DNA from: Stercorarius parasiticus
Lineage: Eukaryota > Chordata > Aves > Charadriiformes > Stercorariidae
Reading direction: 5' to 3'
Assembly: GCA_013396915.1 (NCBI GenBank)
Contig: VWZL01002032.1
Coordinates: 16,878 to 80,877 of the forward strand
Length of the DNA stretch: 64,000 bases
Shown here: piece by piece, positions 61,369 through 64,000 of the stretch
How positions within the stretch are numbered: the stretch's first letter is position 1
Layout: every line of letters starts with the position of its first letter
The notes under the pieces: model-generated
Told to the model about the DNA's origin: nothing
The model's input: only the letters and a program-made list of their open reading frames with translations
Databases searched by the model: none
Translations under genes and position numbers: made by a program

Positions 61369-61431
61369 TCCTTGATGAACTACAACTACATCCTTGATGA
61401 ACTACAACTACATCCTTGATGAACTACTACA
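61369..61431. repeat. 22-bp tandem repeat, about 3 units, ending in a hairpin
   Basis: Unit TCCTTGATGAACTACAACTACA occurs exactly twice and a third time shortened by 3 bases. ACTACAT (61426-61432) then pairs with ATGTAGT (61439-61445) around a 6-nt loop. Confidence 0.92.
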
Positions 61432-63298
61432 TCAAACAATGTAGTTGCTTAACTTCATGGTTACAGCTTTCCTCTTGGTTCTGCTCCTGTTTGAAACTAG
61501 GCAGGTAGAGAACACTCCCCATAAACAGCAGTTGAAGGTTGTTCCCTGCCTTTCCCTGAAATTCTCCTACTTGGTCATCAAAAGGGGCACCAGGCCCTTC
61601 CTCATTGTCATGTATTCTGCTGCCATCATGTGGCTATTTTCTTTCATTCACACAAGATTTATACAAAAAAAAAAAGTTGTAGTTTTTTGCACCTCGATTA
61701 AATCGTAGGTACCACACTCTTGTCCTCAAATATCTATAAAACTTTGCTCAAAGACGCATACTCCTTAGTTTTTGATATTTTTCATATCTATTGATAAATG
61801 AGGCATCTGGCCCACACTTCCATAACAAATACTTCAATAGTTTTCTATTGCATGGCAAATGTTATTGGGCCGAAATACCCATAATTTACACAGTGAATAG
61901 TATGAGTGAGTGCACACGTCATTTTACAATTCAGCAAGCAACTTTGCTCACACAATACTTTCCACTGAGCTGGCGTTGCCCTTCTTTAGTTGTCAGATTT
62001 TTGGCTGGAGCACCAAATGCTTAACAAAGCAAGCAAATGTCTTGACAAACTCTTCCTGAAATGAGTTGCTTCTATTACCTAACATGTCGGTTTTAAAGAG
62101 ACAAATGACAGTGGTTTAAGCAAATGTTAAGATACATAGGGCGGTTAAGAACAATAGTGCATATCAACAGAATTAATAGAACTTCAAGCTTCTGCCTAGC
62201 ACATTTGGGCATGTTGTCGTGCCTAAGTTTTAACTTGTAAATATGCATAAATGCTGAAAAGTCTGCTGTTCTTTCTGCCTAGGAGCGTTGCTATCTTGCT
62301 GGAGTTGAGCACTGCAGCACCTACCTCACGCCTAACACCATTTGGGATTTACAAATTGCCTGATGCTCCCCAAGAGCATTGAATTCAGTACAGATCTAGA
62401 TGGGGGAGGATGCTTTTCATGATGTGGTAAGCAGAACTTTACAATCCTTACACTTTTGCGTTTCTTATATTAAGATATGCTTGCCTGTTGCTTCACTCCC
62501 TTTGACAACACTTCAGTGATAAGCATAGTGAGTGCTATCAGTTAAAATTGAGATTCCTTTGTCTATTGTTGCAATGCAACTCTTTTCCTCCTGTTTGCCT
62601 ATAACTATCAAATTTCTTAGGGGCAGAAATTTTCCACCCTTTATGTTAGTTTAGGTGGGAACTGATTTTAAAAGTTTAACCTCGCACACCTGTGTGTATA
62701 AAGTCATATGCGTGAGCCACATGGATGAAGAGAATTTGTCCATTTATCATGAGTAATAAACTGTAATCCAATAGCATGTGAACTAAATATTGATAAATTG
62801 GCATCTTCATAGTGTCAGCTTGGAATCTAAAGCTAAGCAGGAGGGACAAAAGTTAAGCCGACAGAGTGAATATTAGAACTGTTTCTGTGCATGTACAGCG
62901 GGATTTTTCTCATTACGCTTGAAAATGAGAATGTTGGTGCTCACTGACGTGGGAGAGTTTTAGGCTTTTCTGCTCAGTTTTAAGTGACTGCAAGTATTGG
63001 CTGCTCTGGGAAACGTTTTAACTTCTAAGAGTGTCAGAGCAGAGAGTAAACAGGGGCAAGAGGATGGAATAAGTATGCTCCCAAAATTTGAATTGTAGGC
63101 TTCCAACAACCTTTAGACATCCTTAGTAATACTTGTACAAAGTAGAGGTTATCCCAGCTTTTTAACGTCGTGATGTTGAATTCTCTCTGGCACAATGGCC
63201 TGGTTTTAACAAGAGGAGAGTGATCCGTGCGGCCAGCATAAGCTTTGAGAGTCTGCTGAAGCATCGTGTTGGGTTACCTGTGTATTTCTGCCCCGCAG

Positions 63299-63343
63299 AG
63301 CCAAACTCCTGTGCTTTGGCCAGAACAAGCACGTGCTAAACAA
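63299..63343 (+). other. Microexon-like segment with strong splice signals
   Basis: A 45-nt stretch lies between a good acceptor (GTGTATTTCTGCCCCGCAG) and a donor CAA/GTAAGT. Two of three frames are open and the length is a multiple of three. No partner exon or homology was recognised, so it may be chance or part of a non-coding transcript. Confidence 0.2.
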
Positions 63344-64000
63344 GTAAGTTACAGCAGGCCAACACGCTATGACAGTGTAAAACTGTGGACAGCATCATGA
63401 AGGGGGACAAAGCTGTTAGTTTTTCAAACATCTGTTTAGGAACAGATAACTTAAATTATTATTAGCTTCCATCCTGTTTTGTTTTGTTTGCAAGTGCATA
63501 ATTTGCAGTGATGAATCTCTTGGTAGTTGTAATCCACTAGTCAAAGAAAGTGAAATCTTAGCATCCTGGAGATCACTGCAATTCGATTAATCTGGAGGGA
63601 TGAGTACTTATCATCTAGCTTGACGTGGTACTTTACCGAAAAGAAAGCTAAAAAAATGTATTTTCCATTGTGTAAATGATTTCGCTTTCTTCTAAGAATC
63701 AAGACTGGAGGAGGAATGAGAAGATGGGAATTTTCCAGACAGCAGCTTTTTATAATCACTGTGTCTTGATAGATCACACACAGATGTAGTAATTACCTCA
63801 ACTGTGGTATATTAATTTTCTAGCAAGATACCGACACAGGCAACACAGCTTTATGATGTTTCTCTGTCTTGGTCATAACTCCTTGGGCATATTTCTTTCT
63901 AGGATAACTCATAGACCCATAAATTTTCCCTCCTATTCTTTCTCTTGATAAGCAACTAGGGAAGGCTAATGTTTGTGAAGATGAAAAGGTTCTCATTAGT

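Larger units (their letters stand above)
60431..64000. other. Intergenic to window end, no gene recognised
   Basis: Holds the 22-bp tandem repeat at 61369 and an exon-like segment at 63299. No VIP-like coding text or other conserved exon was seen. Confidence 0.5.

Noticed and set aside
6547..64000. VIP gene exons on the minus strand
   Set aside because: I looked for the reverse complement of the conserved HSDAVFTDNY coding segment and its neighbours and saw none.
1..64000. CRISPR arrays, operons, tRNA or rRNA genes
   Set aside because: None seen; tandem repeats are short and lack spacers, and the gene has eukaryotic introns.

Overview
The window is nuclear DNA of a bird. Supporting signs are one compact multi-exon vertebrate gene, several CR1 LINE fragments with the usual avian 3' end, old MIR-type SINE remnants, and solo LTRs of an ERVL-like family common in bird genomes. 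No prokaryotic, plasmid or phage features are present.

Left end (1 to about 6550, + strand): a complete FBXO5 (EMI1) gene, the F-box/zinc-binding-region inhibitor of the APC/C. It starts in a CpG island cut by the window edge. Four downstream exons are certain from homology, phase and splice sites. Exon 1 is inferred: joining 221-331 to the other exons gives 448 residues, against 447 for human EMI1 as I recall it. The KEN box, the DSGxxS phosphodegron, the F-box, the Cys/His zinc-binding region and the LRRL tail are all readable.

Rest of window (about 6550 to 64000): I find no second gene. In human, VIP is the next gene past the FBXO5 3' end and points toward it. If that order holds in this bird, this is the spacer between two convergent genes. 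No VIP-like peptide or exon was seen, so VIP probably lies beyond the right edge. The spacer holds CR1 fragments of several ages on both strands (16.0, 26.5, 28.4, 30.3, 36.3, 43.4, 44.8, 53.2 and 60.1 kb), three MIR-like remnants (13.4, 34.7 and 37.0 kb), and three solo LTRs (44.1 and 53.7 kb on minus, 58.8 kb on plus). It also holds two small tandem repeats, four long perfect inverted repeats, an orphan CpG-rich patch at 11.4-11.66 kb, and an AT-rich motif cluster near 56.3-56.6 kb that looks like an enhancer.

The most useful second-look items are: an N base inside the 44.1 kb LTR, exactly where about 157 bases are missing relative to its near-identical sister; the two same-orientation sister LTRs at provirus-like spacing with no proviral interior; the orphan CpG patch; the AP-1/SOX/POU motif cluster; and two competing start codons 5 nt apart in FBXO5 exon 1. 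I found no novel multi-gene system. Boundaries of repeats are judged by eye and are approximate.
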